From contig JAQZBQ010000006.1 in assembly GCA_029237825.1 (NCBI GenBank), positions 1 through 64,000 of the forward strand: a stretch of 64,000 nucleotides of DNA, given 5' to 3'. This stretch comes from Bacteroidota bacterium (GTDB lineage Bacteria > Bacteroidota > Bacteroidia > B-17B0 > Aurantibacillaceae). Shown in pieces: positions 27,844 through 36,686 of this stretch (position 1 is its first letter; every line of letters begins with the position of its first letter). The notes beneath the pieces were generated by a model. The model searched no databases, was not told the origin of the DNA, and saw only the letters and a program-made list of their open reading frames with translations. A program made the translations under genes and the position numbers.

Positions 27844-28344
27844 ATGAATATTGTCTTTACTAATGCCCGTAAAACTGATTTAGAAAAAATTGTCGCGACT
27901 TATAATTCTACCATAAGTTCAAGGCTTGTAACCGCAGATCTGGAGCCGGTTTCCGTTAAAAGTAAAGAAGCATGGTTTGAAGCTCACAATCCAGACAGTC
28001 GTCCTTTATGGATCATTGAAGTGGATGCTACCTACGTGGGTTGGATGAGTTTCAATTCATTTTATGGTCGCCCTGCATATAACGGAACCGTGGAAGTGAG
28101 TATTTACTTGGAAGAAGACGCACGTGGGAAGGGCCTGGGAAGAAAATGTTTACAAAAAGCATTTGAAGCCTGTGAACATTTGAACATAAAAACACTGCTG
28201 GGCTTTATTTTCGATCACAATGAACCGAGTTTAAAATTATTTTACAACATGGGTTTTGAAAAATGGGCACACTTACCAAGGATAGCCGATATGGTAGAAG
28301 CTGAAAGGGGCCTCATTATCGTTGGTAAACGCATTTTGGAATAA
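27844..28344 (+). CDS. GNAT family N-acetyltransferase (Pat/Bar-like)
   Basis: A 166-residue acetyltransferase that resembles phosphinothricin acetyltransferase-type GNATs. The acetyl-CoA binding motif is seen in EDARGKGLGRKCLQKA (about residues 92-107), preceded by VEVSIYLEE and followed by GFIFDHNEPSLKLFYNMGFEKW. The real substrate is likely an amino acid or analogue such as methionine sulfoximine, but that is family knowledge and not visible here. It stands alone, 57 bases after the hydrolase. Confidence 0.9.
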   Translation: MNIVFTNARKTDLEKIVATYNSTISSRLVTADLEPVSVKSKEAWFEAHNPDSRPLWIIEVDATYVGWMSFNSFYGRPAYNGTVEVSIYLEEDARGKGLGRKCLQKAFEACEHLNIKTLLGFIFDHNEPSLKLFYNMGFEKWAHLPRIADMVEAERGLIIVGKRILE

Positions 28345-28425
28345 ACTTCCTGACATATTAATGATATTTTGTCATTAAAAACCAATCTGGTATTTAAATT
28401 GAGAGTTATGGATTAAAAAAGAAAA

Positions 28426-29127
28426 ATGTTTGATCCAATTCTCCTAATCATCAGTGTTGTTTTTATCGGTATCGGTATGGTTGTAAGCAACCGCCTTAAA
28501 ACTAAATTTGCCCATTATTCGCAGGAGCCACTGAGCAGCGGTTTATCCGGAAAAGATATTGCTGTAAAAATGCTGAACGCCCATGGGATTTATGACGTAA
28601 ATGTTATATCCGTGGATGGTAGTTTGTCAGACCATTATAATCCTGCTAATAAAACTGTTAATTTAAGTCGTGATGTTTATCATGGCAGACATGTTGCTTC
28701 AGCCGCCGTTGCAGCCCATGAATGCGGACATGCCGTACAGCATGCTACAGCCTATCAATGGTTAACACTTAGAAGCACACTCGTTCCAGCTGTTCAGTTA
28801 AGTTCAACCCTAATGAATTTCTTAACCTTTGGAATTGCCCTGGTCGCCTTTATGATACCTACCCTCACCAATACAATGCTACTCATTTTCATCATCTTAC
28901 AAAGTATCATCACCCTGTTCAGTATCGTCACATTACCTGTTGAAGTGGATGCAAGTAAAAGGGCTCTGGTTTGGCTCGACCAATCGGGGATAACAAGAGG
29001 GCAGGAAAACGCTGATGCCAGGGACGCGTTAAAATGGGCGGCCTATACTTATTTTATTTCTGCGCTTGGGTCCATTGCAACCCTTGCCTACTACATCTGG
29101 AAATTTATGGGAAACAGAAGAGATTAA
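28426..29127 (+). CDS. Zinc-dependent membrane peptidase, YugP type
   Basis: The 233-residue membrane protein has an N-terminal helix (PILLIISVVFIGIGMVVSN), the gluzincin-type HEcGH motif at residues 98-102 (AAHECGHAVQH), two central helices (about 125-170) and a C-terminal helix. The metal-ligand Glu/Asp region is VEVDASKRAL, typical of YugP-family (Zn-dependent protease, putative) proteins. The substrate is unknown. Its stop lies one base from that of the convergent DAHP synthase gene, with no hairpin between. Confidence 0.9.
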   Translation: MFDPILLIISVVFIGIGMVVSNRLKTKFAHYSQEPLSSGLSGKDIAVKMLNAHGIYDVNVISVDGSLSDHYNPANKTVNLSRDVYHGRHVASAAVAAHECGHAVQHATAYQWLTLRSTLVPAVQLSSTLMNFLTFGIALVAFMIPTLTNTMLLIFIILQSIITLFSIVTLPVEVDASKRALVWLDQSGITRGQENADARDALKWAAYTYFISALGSIATLAYYIWKFMGNRRD

Positions 29128-29128
29128 A

Positions 29129-30214
29129 TTAAGAATGTTTTTTGTTCATTACCTCCGTCTGAATTCGTATCGATTCCTCGTGCAGTAATTGGCAAAGTTT
29201 TTCGATATGTTCCCTCGAAAGACCTAATTTCTCCGACCACTGTGAACGCGTGCGCAAAATTTCCTGCCAACGTTCCAGTTGAAAAATGGTAATCCCATGT
29301 TCTTTCTTGTATTGCCCTATTTGTTCAATAATCTGTATACGCTCCTTTAAAACATGCATCAATTCTTCGTCAACTTCATCTATCCTATTTCGGAAATGCT
29401 GCAATTTGTTGTGGCATTCAGGATTAGGGGAAGACGACTGGCGGTAAATTAGCCCACTTAGTAATAATTTCAAAGCCTCCGGCGTTAACTGTTGCTGAGC
29501 ATCACTTAATGCGCTCTCAGGATTGATGTGAGATTCTATCATCAATCCATTCATTCCCAAATCAAGTGCTGTCTGTGCAACCGAAGGAATTAATTGCCTG
29601 TTACCGCAAATATGGCTTGGGTCACAAATAACGGGAAGGCTAGGCAACATGGTTTTAAGCTCAATGGCAATTTCCCATAAAGGTTTGTTCCTGTACTTGT
29701 TTTTAGTTGGATAATGAAAGCCACGATGAATCGCTGCTAATTTTGTCACTCCCGAATTCGCAACCCTTTCAATGGCTCCTAACCACAATTGCACATCGGG
29801 GTGAATGGGATTCTTGACAAAGACAGGAATATCCACGCCCTTTAAAACGTCGGCAATTTCCTGAACGCTAAACGGGTTACCCGTTGTTCTCGCCCCAATC
29901 CATAATACATCCACGCCATGCTTGAGTGCCAGTTCGGTATGGTTGGCATTTGCCACCTCCACGGCTGTCTTTAATTTAAATCTGCTTTGAACTTTAGAAA
30001 GCCATTTTAATCCTACTTCTCCAACCCCTTCAAATGCATTAGGCCGCGTACGCGGTTTCCAAATACCCGCACGAAAAATTTTTACCTCTTTTATACGCGA
30101 TAGTTCTTCTGCAGTTTTTAAAACCTGAGTTTCGGTTTCAGCTCCGCATGGACCAGAAATAATCAAGGGCTCATTGGCAACGCCAATCCAGGTATGTAAT
30201 GCGTGAATTGTCAA
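29129..30214 (-). CDS. DAHP synthase / chorismate mutase fusion
   Basis: Joins the first step of the shikimate pathway (PEP plus erythrose 4-phosphate to DAHP) with the branch to prephenate. In 361 residues, a DAHP synthetase I/KDSA-type barrel occupies about 15-265 (IISGPCGAETE, FRAGIWKPRTRP, WIGARTTGNPF, KNPIHPD, CDPSHICG) and an AroQ-type chorismate mutase occupies about 268-360 (RIDEVDEELMHVLKERI). The start is TTG at 30214; an in-frame TAA lies two codons upstream and there is no ATG in the first part. The CM domain probably acts as the allosteric sensor for prephenate. Confidence 0.94.
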   Translation of the reverse strand: MTIHALHTWIGVANEPLIISGPCGAETETQVLKTAEELSRIKEVKIFRAGIWKPRTRPNAFEGVGEVGLKWLSKVQSRFKLKTAVEVANANHTELALKHGVDVLWIGARTTGNPFSVQEIADVLKGVDIPVFVKNPIHPDVQLWLGAIERVANSGVTKLAAIHRGFHYPTKNKYRNKPLWEIAIELKTMLPSLPVICDPSHICGNRQLIPSVAQTALDLGMNGLMIESHINPESALSDAQQQLTPEALKLLLSGLIYRQSSSPNPECHNKLQHFRNRIDEVDEELMHVLKERIQIIEQIGQYKKEHGITIFQLERWQEILRTRSQWSEKLGLSREHIEKLCQLLHEESIRIQTEVMNKKHS

Positions 30215-30274
30215 AATTTAATACTACAAAGAAAACAAAAATCGAAGCAATCCCAACAATTAAACTATCATAAA

Positions 30275-32164
30275 TCACTTACAGTAGGTGGCCTGTGCCT
30301 GACCCGCCGCTTCAAATCCAAGCCTCATCGCTGTATGGAAATCCGGGCAAGGGTTTTGCTTTAAATTCACTTTGGCTACACCTTTCCAATAATACGGCTC
30401 CGCAAACTCGGGATCTAGCCGGATGGCTTCGTTCAGGTCATTCAAACAGGCATCAAAATTTCGCATTTTTCCATAAACAATTGCTCTGCGCAAAAGGTAC
30501 AGAGGGGTATCAGAAGAAAAATAAATCAGTTTATTATAGAATGTTAATGCTTCGCTGAGTTGATTTAAATCATCGTAACAATTTGCGATCACGTACAATG
30601 CTCTCAGGTTCTGTGGCTCATTATTCAACACAAATTCTGCATCCTGAATTGCTTTTGGATAATCCTTTAAGGTATAGTATACATTTGCACGAGCCACATA
30701 GGCCTTAGGATATTGCTTTAACTTGATGGCCATATTAAAGTCTTCCAAAGCATTGGTCATACGGTTAGTTTGGGCATACAACAATCCCCTGTTATAATAT
30801 CCCTTATAATACTCTGTGTTTTCAGCAATTGCAGCATTGAAGTACCGAAGCCCCAAATCATAATTTTTATTCAGCATATACTCAGCGCCCAAGCTATTTA
30901 ACGCCACAAAAGAATGTGGATATTTCTTCAGAATATCAGAATACAGGGAAATACTGTTCTTCCATACCCCAGCCCTTATAAACGTGAGTGAACCAAAAAT
31001 AAGCGTCAAAGACACCGCAATAATTTTTAAGGCCTTGGCATTAGGCGGAAATACCGAGACCAGAACAATGGATAATCCTATTATGGGAAGGTACATATAC
31101 CGGTCGGCAGTTAAAACTTCTCCAAATGGTAAAAATTGAAGCACTAAAATAAGATTGGCTATAAAAAAGCCCAAAGCAAAAAAAACCAACTTTGATTTTT
31201 TAAAAAGCCGGTATAAAACAAAAATCAAAAATAGAAGAACCCCATAACCCAGGATTATACTTTGCATTTTATTTTGTGGATAAGGATAAATGACCGACAA
31301 ATTAACAGGGACCAGAAATTTATAAATGTACTGAAGCAGTGCAAAACCTGCATATCCAACCCGTTCATGAATTGCGAAGGCGTGGTTCTGGTTGATGAAT
31401 TTATCTTCTGTACGTGTGTAAATTGTAGCGAGTCCAAGAATAAGCGCAACAATAAAAAACGGCACTTTATTTAAAATAAGTGACTTCAGGCTTGTTTGTC
31501 TTTTCATCAGGTAATCAAAAAGAACCATTACCAAGGGAAAGCATATAGCGGAAGGTTTACTCAAAACAGAGAGCGCAAAAAACAAAAGAGTAAAAATGTA
31601 AAATTTTGAAATTCGTGCTGTAATATATTTTGTGTAGTAAATTAAACCCAGCAAAAAAAAGAAACTATAGGTAAGGTTATTCTTGGCCGAAACCCATGCC
31701 ACAGTTTCAACCTGTAGCGGATGGAAACAAAAAATGAGGGCACATACCACCGCCTTCCAGTTATCCTTTAAAATGATATTTATTAAATGGTAAACCAGTA
31801 ATGTATTCATGACATGAAATAACAAGCTCATGGCATGATGGCCCATAGCGTTCCCCCTGAATAATAACCAATCCACCGCAAATCCAATCATACTGACTGG
31901 TGCATAATTCCCTACATAATAACTCGTAAAAAATGCTTTCAGGCTGAACTGATGTACATCTTTATTATTCAATAATACATCGCCATCATCCCAGCTGATA
32001 AATTGTGCTGAAAAAAGCTTAGCATATATTGCTACTGCAGCCAAAACAAGTATGACTACAAAATAAATTTTTGTTCTTGGTACAATATGTTGAATGCTAG
32101 CGTTCAGGGAAACAAATTTACTATTTCCTGCATTTGTTTCTATACAAATCTTAAATTTACACAT
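30275..32164 (-). CDS. GT-C type membrane glycosyltransferase with C-terminal TPRs
   Basis: The 629-residue protein has about ten membrane helices (residues 30-400) with the acidic first-loop motif WDDGD and the GHH and HPLQVETVAWVSA segments typical of TMTC/PMT-like GT-C enzymes. At least five TPR units follow over about 410-625. It probably moves a sugar from a lipid-linked donor to a protein or glycan on the periplasmic side. I use the ATG at 32164, whose CATG is shared with the divergent GT2 start; the open frame continues to 32317 but would run through the GT2 gene. No other Met fits before the first helix. Confidence 0.85.
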   Translation of the reverse strand: MCKFKICIETNAGNSKFVSLNASIQHIVPRTKIYFVVILVLAAVAIYAKLFSAQFISWDDGDVLLNNKDVHQFSLKAFFTSYYVGNYAPVSMIGFAVDWLLFRGNAMGHHAMSLLFHVMNTLLVYHLINIILKDNWKAVVCALIFCFHPLQVETVAWVSAKNNLTYSFFFLLGLIYYTKYITARISKFYIFTLLFFALSVLSKPSAICFPLVMVLFDYLMKRQTSLKSLILNKVPFFIVALILGLATIYTRTEDKFINQNHAFAIHERVGYAGFALLQYIYKFLVPVNLSVIYPYPQNKMQSIILGYGVLLFLIFVLYRLFKKSKLVFFALGFFIANLILVLQFLPFGEVLTADRYMYLPIIGLSIVLVSVFPPNAKALKIIAVSLTLIFGSLTFIRAGVWKNSISLYSDILKKYPHSFVALNSLGAEYMLNKNYDLGLRYFNAAIAENTEYYKGYYNRGLLYAQTNRMTNALEDFNMAIKLKQYPKAYVARANVYYTLKDYPKAIQDAEFVLNNEPQNLRALYVIANCYDDLNQLSEALTFYNKLIYFSSDTPLYLLRRAIVYGKMRNFDACLNDLNEAIRLDPEFAEPYYWKGVAKVNLKQNPCPDFHTAMRLGFEAAGQAQATYCK

Positions 32165-32933
32165 GCTCCATTTATCCGTTGTCATCATTACGTTCAATGA
32201 AGAAAAGAACATTGGCCGCTGTTTGGATTCCGTCAAGGATGTTGCAGATGAAATCGTAGTTCTGGATTCGTTTAGTAAGGATAAAACAGAGGAGATTTGT
32301 AAATCCCATGGTGTCAAATTCTATCAACATGTGTTTGATGGCCACATACAACAAAAGAACCGAGCGATTACCTATGCTACCTATCACCACGTACTTTCAT
32401 TAGACGCAGACGAAGCCCTTGATGATACTCTGAAAAAATCGATTCTGGAAGTAAAACTAAACTGGACCCATGATGGCTATTACATGAACCGGCTCACCAA
32501 TTACTGCGGTCATTGGGTTAAACATTGCAACTGGTATCCCGATAAAAAACTACGGTTATGGGATTGCCGAAAAGGATCCTGGACGGGGATCAATCCTCAT
32601 GATAAATATGAATTAACGGATGGCGACACAAACACTACTCATCTTAAAGGTGATATTCTCCATTACAGCTATTACACCATAGAGGACCATTATAAGCAAG
32701 TAGAATACTTTACCAACATTGCTTCGAAAGCTTATGTAGACGCCGGAAAAAAAGCACCCCTGTTTAAATTGTTGGCCAACCCCATTGCCAAGTTTATTGA
32801 TCATTACATTTTGCATTTAGGATTTTTAGATGGTAAGGCAGGTTATTCAATTTCTAAAATTTCGGCCTTTGCTACTTATTTAAAGTATAAAAAAATCAGA
32901 GATCTTTATAAACAAAAAGCACTTGCAAAATAA
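32163..32933 (+). CDS. Family 2 glycosyltransferase (LPS-core type)
   Basis: A 256-residue GT-A enzyme of the WaaE/KdtX-like group. It starts MLHLSVVIITFNEEKNIGRC (the donor-binding strand), with DEIVVLDSFSKDKT, the metal-binding LDADEAL and a C-terminal membrane-associated part. Members of this group add glucose or similar sugars to the LPS inner core. I chose the ATG at 32163 because the family begins right there; open codons extend to 32094. It overlaps the next gene (GT9) by 11 bases, so both are coupled. Confidence 0.92.
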   Translation: MLHLSVVIITFNEEKNIGRCLDSVKDVADEIVVLDSFSKDKTEEICKSHGVKFYQHVFDGHIQQKNRAITYATYHHVLSLDADEALDDTLKKSILEVKLNWTHDGYYMNRLTNYCGHWVKHCNWYPDKKLRLWDCRKGSWTGINPHDKYELTDGDTNTTHLKGDILHYSYYTIEDHYKQVEYFTNIASKAYVDAGKKAPLFKLLANPIAKFIDHYILHLGFLDGKAGYSISKISAFATYLKYKKIRDLYKQKALAK

Positions 32934-33936
32934 TCCAACCATCATAATTAGTCGTACAGACAGCATTGGCGATGTTGTATTGACGCTTCCGTTGGCGGGA
33001 ATTTTAAAGAAAAAGTTCCCTACATGCAGAATTATTTTTCTTGGCCGGGATTACACGCGGGATGTGATTAGATTATCGGAACACGTAGATGAAATAATGA
33101 GTTACGATGATCTTTTAAAACTGGATTTGGGAAAACAACTCCGACGTTTTCAGGAATTAAATGCCACGCATATCCTCCATGTATTTCCTGTTAAAGAAAT
33201 AGCATTCCTTGCCAGGCGGGCCAAAATTCAAAACCGTATTGGAACTACAAACCGCGTATGGCACTGGTTTACATGTAACCGTTTCGTAAAATTATCGCGT
33301 AAAAATTCGGACCTACATGAGGCGCAGTTAAACACCAAGCTTTTAAAAGCAATGCAGATAACTGAAGATTTTTCATTAACCGACTTAACCGGGTTCTATG
33401 GTTTAAAACGAACTCCAGCGTTAGACGCCCGTTACAATACACTGATTGATCAAACGAAAACGCGAATCATCCTGCATCCTAAATCAAAAGGGAGCGCTCG
33501 CGAGTGGGGATTGGCAAATTACTCTGACCTAATAAAAGAGTTAGATACAAACACCTATCAGATTTTTATCAGCGGCACAGCGGCCGAAGGCGAACTCATT
33601 CAGCCACTCATTTCGCAACATCCGCATATAGTAAATCTAACCGGCACCTTATCACTTCAACAATTTATTGCCTTTATCAATTGCTGTGACGTGATGGTAG
33701 CGGCAAGCACCGGTCCGTTGCATATCGCCGCCGCTTTAGGAAAAAAAGCGATCGGTATATTTGCTCCAATGCGACCTATTCACCCGGGAAGATGGAAACC
33801 AATAGGAGTGAACGCCCATTATCTGGTGCAGGAAAAAGATTGCGGAGACTGCCGGAAATCGATGGATTGCCACTGCATAAGAGAAATAAAAGCTGCTGCT
33901 GTTAAAAAAATAATAGAAAAAGATGAGTGCTCTTAA
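32923..33936 (+). CDS. Family 9 glycosyltransferase (heptosyltransferase-like)
   Basis: A 337-residue GT-B enzyme of the ADP-heptose:LPS heptosyltransferase family. Visible motifs are ISRTDSIGDVVLTLPL at the N-terminus, ILHPKSKGSAREW in the middle and AASTGPLHIAAALGKKAIGIF in the C-terminal donor-binding half. The end is Cys-rich (DCGDCRKSMDCHCIREI), a feature common in this family. It sits between GT2 and an SDR gene with overlaps of 11 and 14 bases, so the three form one transcript, probably for LPS or surface glycan building. Confidence 0.92.
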   Translation: MQNNPTIIISRTDSIGDVVLTLPLAGILKKKFPTCRIIFLGRDYTRDVIRLSEHVDEIMSYDDLLKLDLGKQLRRFQELNATHILHVFPVKEIAFLARRAKIQNRIGTTNRVWHWFTCNRFVKLSRKNSDLHEAQLNTKLLKAMQITEDFSLTDLTGFYGLKRTPALDARYNTLIDQTKTRIILHPKSKGSAREWGLANYSDLIKELDTNTYQIFISGTAAEGELIQPLISQHPHIVNLTGTLSLQQFIAFINCCDVMVAASTGPLHIAAALGKKAIGIFAPMRPIHPGRWKPIGVNAHYLVQEKDCGDCRKSMDCHCIREIKAAAVKKIIEKDECS

Positions 33937-34720
33937 AAATAAAGTGGTTTGGATTACTGGCGCTTCTTCGGGCATAGGTGAATCATTGGTTCATGAATGT
34001 GCTAAACAAGGCGCAAAGATTATTTTATCGGCCCGACGAGAGGCTGAGTTATTGAGGGTAGCAAACGAGGCCAAACTTCAGGAAAATAATTTCTTAATTG
34101 TTCCCTTTGACCTGGCTGATACTTCCAGAGCAGGTGAACTTGTACTTCAGGTTATTAATAAATTCTCAAGCATTGATATACTCATTAATAATGGTGGTCA
34201 AAGCCAGCGCTCAACGGTTATGGAAACCTCAACAGATACTGAGCGCAGGCTTTTCGAAATAAATTACTTTAGCGGTGTAAACCTTTCAAAAGCGGTTTTA
34301 CCCTTTATGCTTGAAAAAGGGAAGGGAAAAATTGTTGTAGTTAGCAGCATAGCGGGAAAATTCGGATTTTATTTGCGCTCAAGCTATTCTGCTGCTAAAC
34401 ATGCGTTACACGGGTATTTTGAGAGTTTACGACTGGAAGTTGAAAAACAAGGGGTGAGTGTTTTAATGGTTTGTCCGGGGAAAATTAAAACCAATGTTTC
34501 CATAAATGCGATTTTAGCTTCTGGTATGTCTCACAACCAAATGGATGAAAGCCATGAAACGGCAATGGGCCCTGAGGCCTGCGCTCAACAAATTCTCAAA
34601 GGAATTCTTTCCGATAAAGAAGAAATTTTTATAGGCGGTAAAGAATTATTAATTGTAAAGATTAAACGATTTCTACCTTCCCTTTTCTCGAAGATTATCC
34701 GAAAACAAAGTCCGTACTAG
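33923..34720 (+). CDS. Short-chain dehydrogenase/reductase
   Basis: A 265-residue classical SDR with a Rossmann fold: cofactor motif TGASSGIG (residues 11-18), NNGG in ILINNGGQSQ, catalytic Ser in VVSSIAGKFG, and YxxxK (YSAAKHAL). Arg residues after strand 2 (SARREAEL) favour NADPH. It resembles the DHRS7-like group. It is coupled to the GT9 gene by a 14-base overlap. A role as ketoreductase for the nearby polyketide-type cluster is conceivable but not supported by strand or operon. Confidence 0.9.
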   Translation: MSALKNKVVWITGASSGIGESLVHECAKQGAKIILSARREAELLRVANEAKLQENNFLIVPFDLADTSRAGELVLQVINKFSSIDILINNGGQSQRSTVMETSTDTERRLFEINYFSGVNLSKAVLPFMLEKGKGKIVVVSSIAGKFGFYLRSSYSAAKHALHGYFESLRLEVEKQGVSVLMVCPGKIKTNVSINAILASGMSHNQMDESHETAMGPEACAQQILKGILSDKEEIFIGGKELLIVKIKRFLPSLFSKIIRKQSPY

Positions 34721-34764
34721 AGTAACGCGTATCACGCCGGTAGCATCCGTTTAGAAAAAACGTT

Positions 34765-35529
34765 TTAAAATTTTTCAGGAAGCACCATCTCATATCCTCT
34801 TTCACGAATAGCGGGGATAAGCGCTTCTAACAGATCTGGCATAAAAGCCAGGCGATCGTGCAAGAGAATAATTGCGCCAGGTTTTAGGCGTGAAAGAACG
34901 CGGTCTTTTATTTTTTCAATGTCTTTAATCTGCGTATCGTAACTTCTGATTGTCCATCCAATGGATTGCAAATCTAATCTTTTTACAGCCCTTGCGATAT
35001 TAGGGTTTGTAACTCCGTAAGGTGGACGAAACAGATTGGTGCTTTGATACTTCTGAAGTAAAAGATTGCACTTGTTAAAATCTTCGGTAACCTTTTTAGT
35101 TGGCCAAACATCAATCCAATTGTGGTGTGAAAAACTATGGTTCCCTATTTTGTGGCCTTCAGAAACTATCTGCTGCATAATCCATTCTTTTCCTTTTATA
35201 TTTTTCCCAATAATAAAAAAAAGAGCTTTTACCTGATATCGTTTAAGGACTTCCAACACTTTAAGTGTATGTGTATGAGGGCCATCATCAAAGGTTAAAA
35301 CTATTTGTCTTTGGTTTGTATTAATGGATTTAACGGATGGTAAATGAAAATTTAAACCTATGAAGTAAGCGCCGCAAAATTGAATGGCGGCAAATATGGC
35401 GATCCAGAATACCAGGTACCACACACTTAACTGCATACTAAAATAAAATACTAATAAGGATATTAACCCGATAAAGAAGATTATGGTAACGTTCCAAAAT
35501 TTCATGAATTGACTGTCTGGCTTAGACAT
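34765..35529 (-). CDS. Polysaccharide deacetylase (NodB homology)
   Basis: The 254-residue protein has two N-terminal membrane helices (about 12-55) and a NodB domain (about 70-250) with the metal/catalytic motifs TFDDGPH, HSFSHHN and RPPYG, plus ILLHDR near the end. It is a carbohydrate esterase family 4 type protein that would face the periplasm. It is transcribed in the same direction as the ketosynthase cluster and follows it by 94 bases. A purine-rich GAGGGAGTA precedes the ATG. The substrate is unknown. Confidence 0.92.
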   Translation of the reverse strand: MSKPDSQFMKFWNVTIIFFIGLISLLVFYFSMQLSVWYLVFWIAIFAAIQFCGAYFIGLNFHLPSVKSINTNQRQIVLTFDDGPHTHTLKVLEVLKRYQVKALFFIIGKNIKGKEWIMQQIVSEGHKIGNHSFSHHNWIDVWPTKKVTEDFNKCNLLLQKYQSTNLFRPPYGVTNPNIARAVKRLDLQSIGWTIRSYDTQIKDIEKIKDRVLSRLKPGAIILLHDRLAFMPDLLEALIPAIRERGYEMVLPEKF

Positions 35530-35623
35530 TACTCCCTCGACTACTATTTAAGTCTTCAAAATAAACCATCATATAGCTCAAAAATCAGTATAAGTATTAA
35601 TGTCTAAATACACCATAAGATTC

Positions 35624-36685
35624 TTAACACTGACTAACTAAGGTGAACGAATAATTAATGTCAAGGTATTGATTAATAATCAGAACGTATTTAATTTTCG
35701 AAGGTAACTTAGCCGAAATAGCCAGTACCTTTGGCAATTGTTGCCGCTCGATGATTTTGGTTGCCGTCCACATTGCAAAAGCAGTTGCCGTATGATATTC
35801 ACCGCAGACATTTTTAAAAGCCCCTGCAGTAGTTTCTTTTTCAATCTCAGGCAAGAGTGACTTAAGTTTTTCATCGAAAATCAAATCACCGCTAAAACCC
35901 ATTAAAGCAACATCCATATCTGAAAGTGTCAACCTATGAGAACTTAAAAACATGTGAAGCTTCTTTAAAATATCTTCGGAATTTTTAGGCTTGTACAACG
36001 TTTGAATGCCGTTAATGCAAGCAAGGCTGCTTTGGGTTTTGTTCCTACTCAACACGAAAAAGGCAGCTCCTTCGCTCATTTGAATCCCTCTTTTTTCACT
36101 CATCCAGATCGGCATATCCGGCTCCCGTACCTGAAATTTATTCGCCTTACGGTTAAGTAAAATATAATTTGGGGTATGCTCTTCGATGCCACCGACCAAT
36201 ATGGTATCTTTTCCTTCGTCAAAAAGCATCAATGCATCCTGCACCGTACTTTCAAATGAAAATCCACGATGTACATAAGTGAAATTATAATCATGGCACT
36301 TCATAATAAGTGCGATTTGTGACCCTACGGTATTATGAGTAGATTGAATGAAAGATGTTGGGGTTAAAAATTGTTCATCGTTATCCAAGATCGCCAATAA
36401 AAAACGCTCACTGTCTTCAAAACATCCAAGACCTGTACCCGTTACAATAGCATCTACATTCTTGACGCCAGCCTGTTGAATTGCAATATTACCTGCCGCC
36501 ACACCCATTTTAATGGCGCGACCCATGCGACGTAAAAGATTGGGGGCAATAAAATCCTTATAGGAAGGTTCAATCGCCTCAAAGTAATCACCTTTAGGGC
36601 TATGAACCTCGTCAAAAAACCAATCACTATCGATTGAGTTTTGCGGTGAAATGCAACCAGTTCCGTTTATATAAGCTTTAGCCAA
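35624..36685 (-). CDS. Ketosynthase-like protein lacking the active-site Cys
   Basis: The 353-residue protein has the thiolase fold of beta-ketoacyl synthases (MAKAYINGTGCISPQ start, ILVGGIEE, EGAAFFVLSR) but not the catalytic set. By hand alignment the nucleophile position in the block ending FSFESTVQDALML is Glu145, the HGTGT His is missing (LMGFSGDL), and only the last His is kept (CGEYHTATAFAMW). It may be a chain-length factor or structural partner of the ketosynthase encoded just upstream. I propose a TTG start at 36685, one base after the upstream stop; the open frame reaches an ATG at 36754, but that would need a 68-base overlap and an off-family N-terminus. Confidence 0.78.
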   Translation of the reverse strand: MAKAYINGTGCISPQNSIDSDWFFDEVHSPKGDYFEAIEPSYKDFIAPNLLRRMGRAIKMGVAAGNIAIQQAGVKNVDAIVTGTGLGCFEDSERFLLAILDNDEQFLTPTSFIQSTHNTVGSQIALIMKCHDYNFTYVHRGFSFESTVQDALMLFDEGKDTILVGGIEEHTPNYILLNRKANKFQVREPDMPIWMSEKRGIQMSEGAAFFVLSRNKTQSSLACINGIQTLYKPKNSEDILKKLHMFLSSHRLTLSDMDVALMGFSGDLIFDEKLKSLLPEIEKETTAGAFKNVCGEYHTATAFAMWTATKIIERQQLPKVLAISAKLPSKIKYVLIINQYLDINYSFTLVSQC

Positions 36686-36686
36686 A

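Noticed and set aside
28358-28378. Hairpin TTAATGA / TCATTAA after the GNAT gene
   Set aside because: Seven A/T-rich pairs and no T run on the plus strand; too weak for a terminator.
33923-34720. The SDR as ketoreductase of the ketosynthase cluster
   Set aside because: It is on the other strand, coupled by overlap to glycosyltransferase genes, and resembles DHRS7-like SDRs more than FabG.
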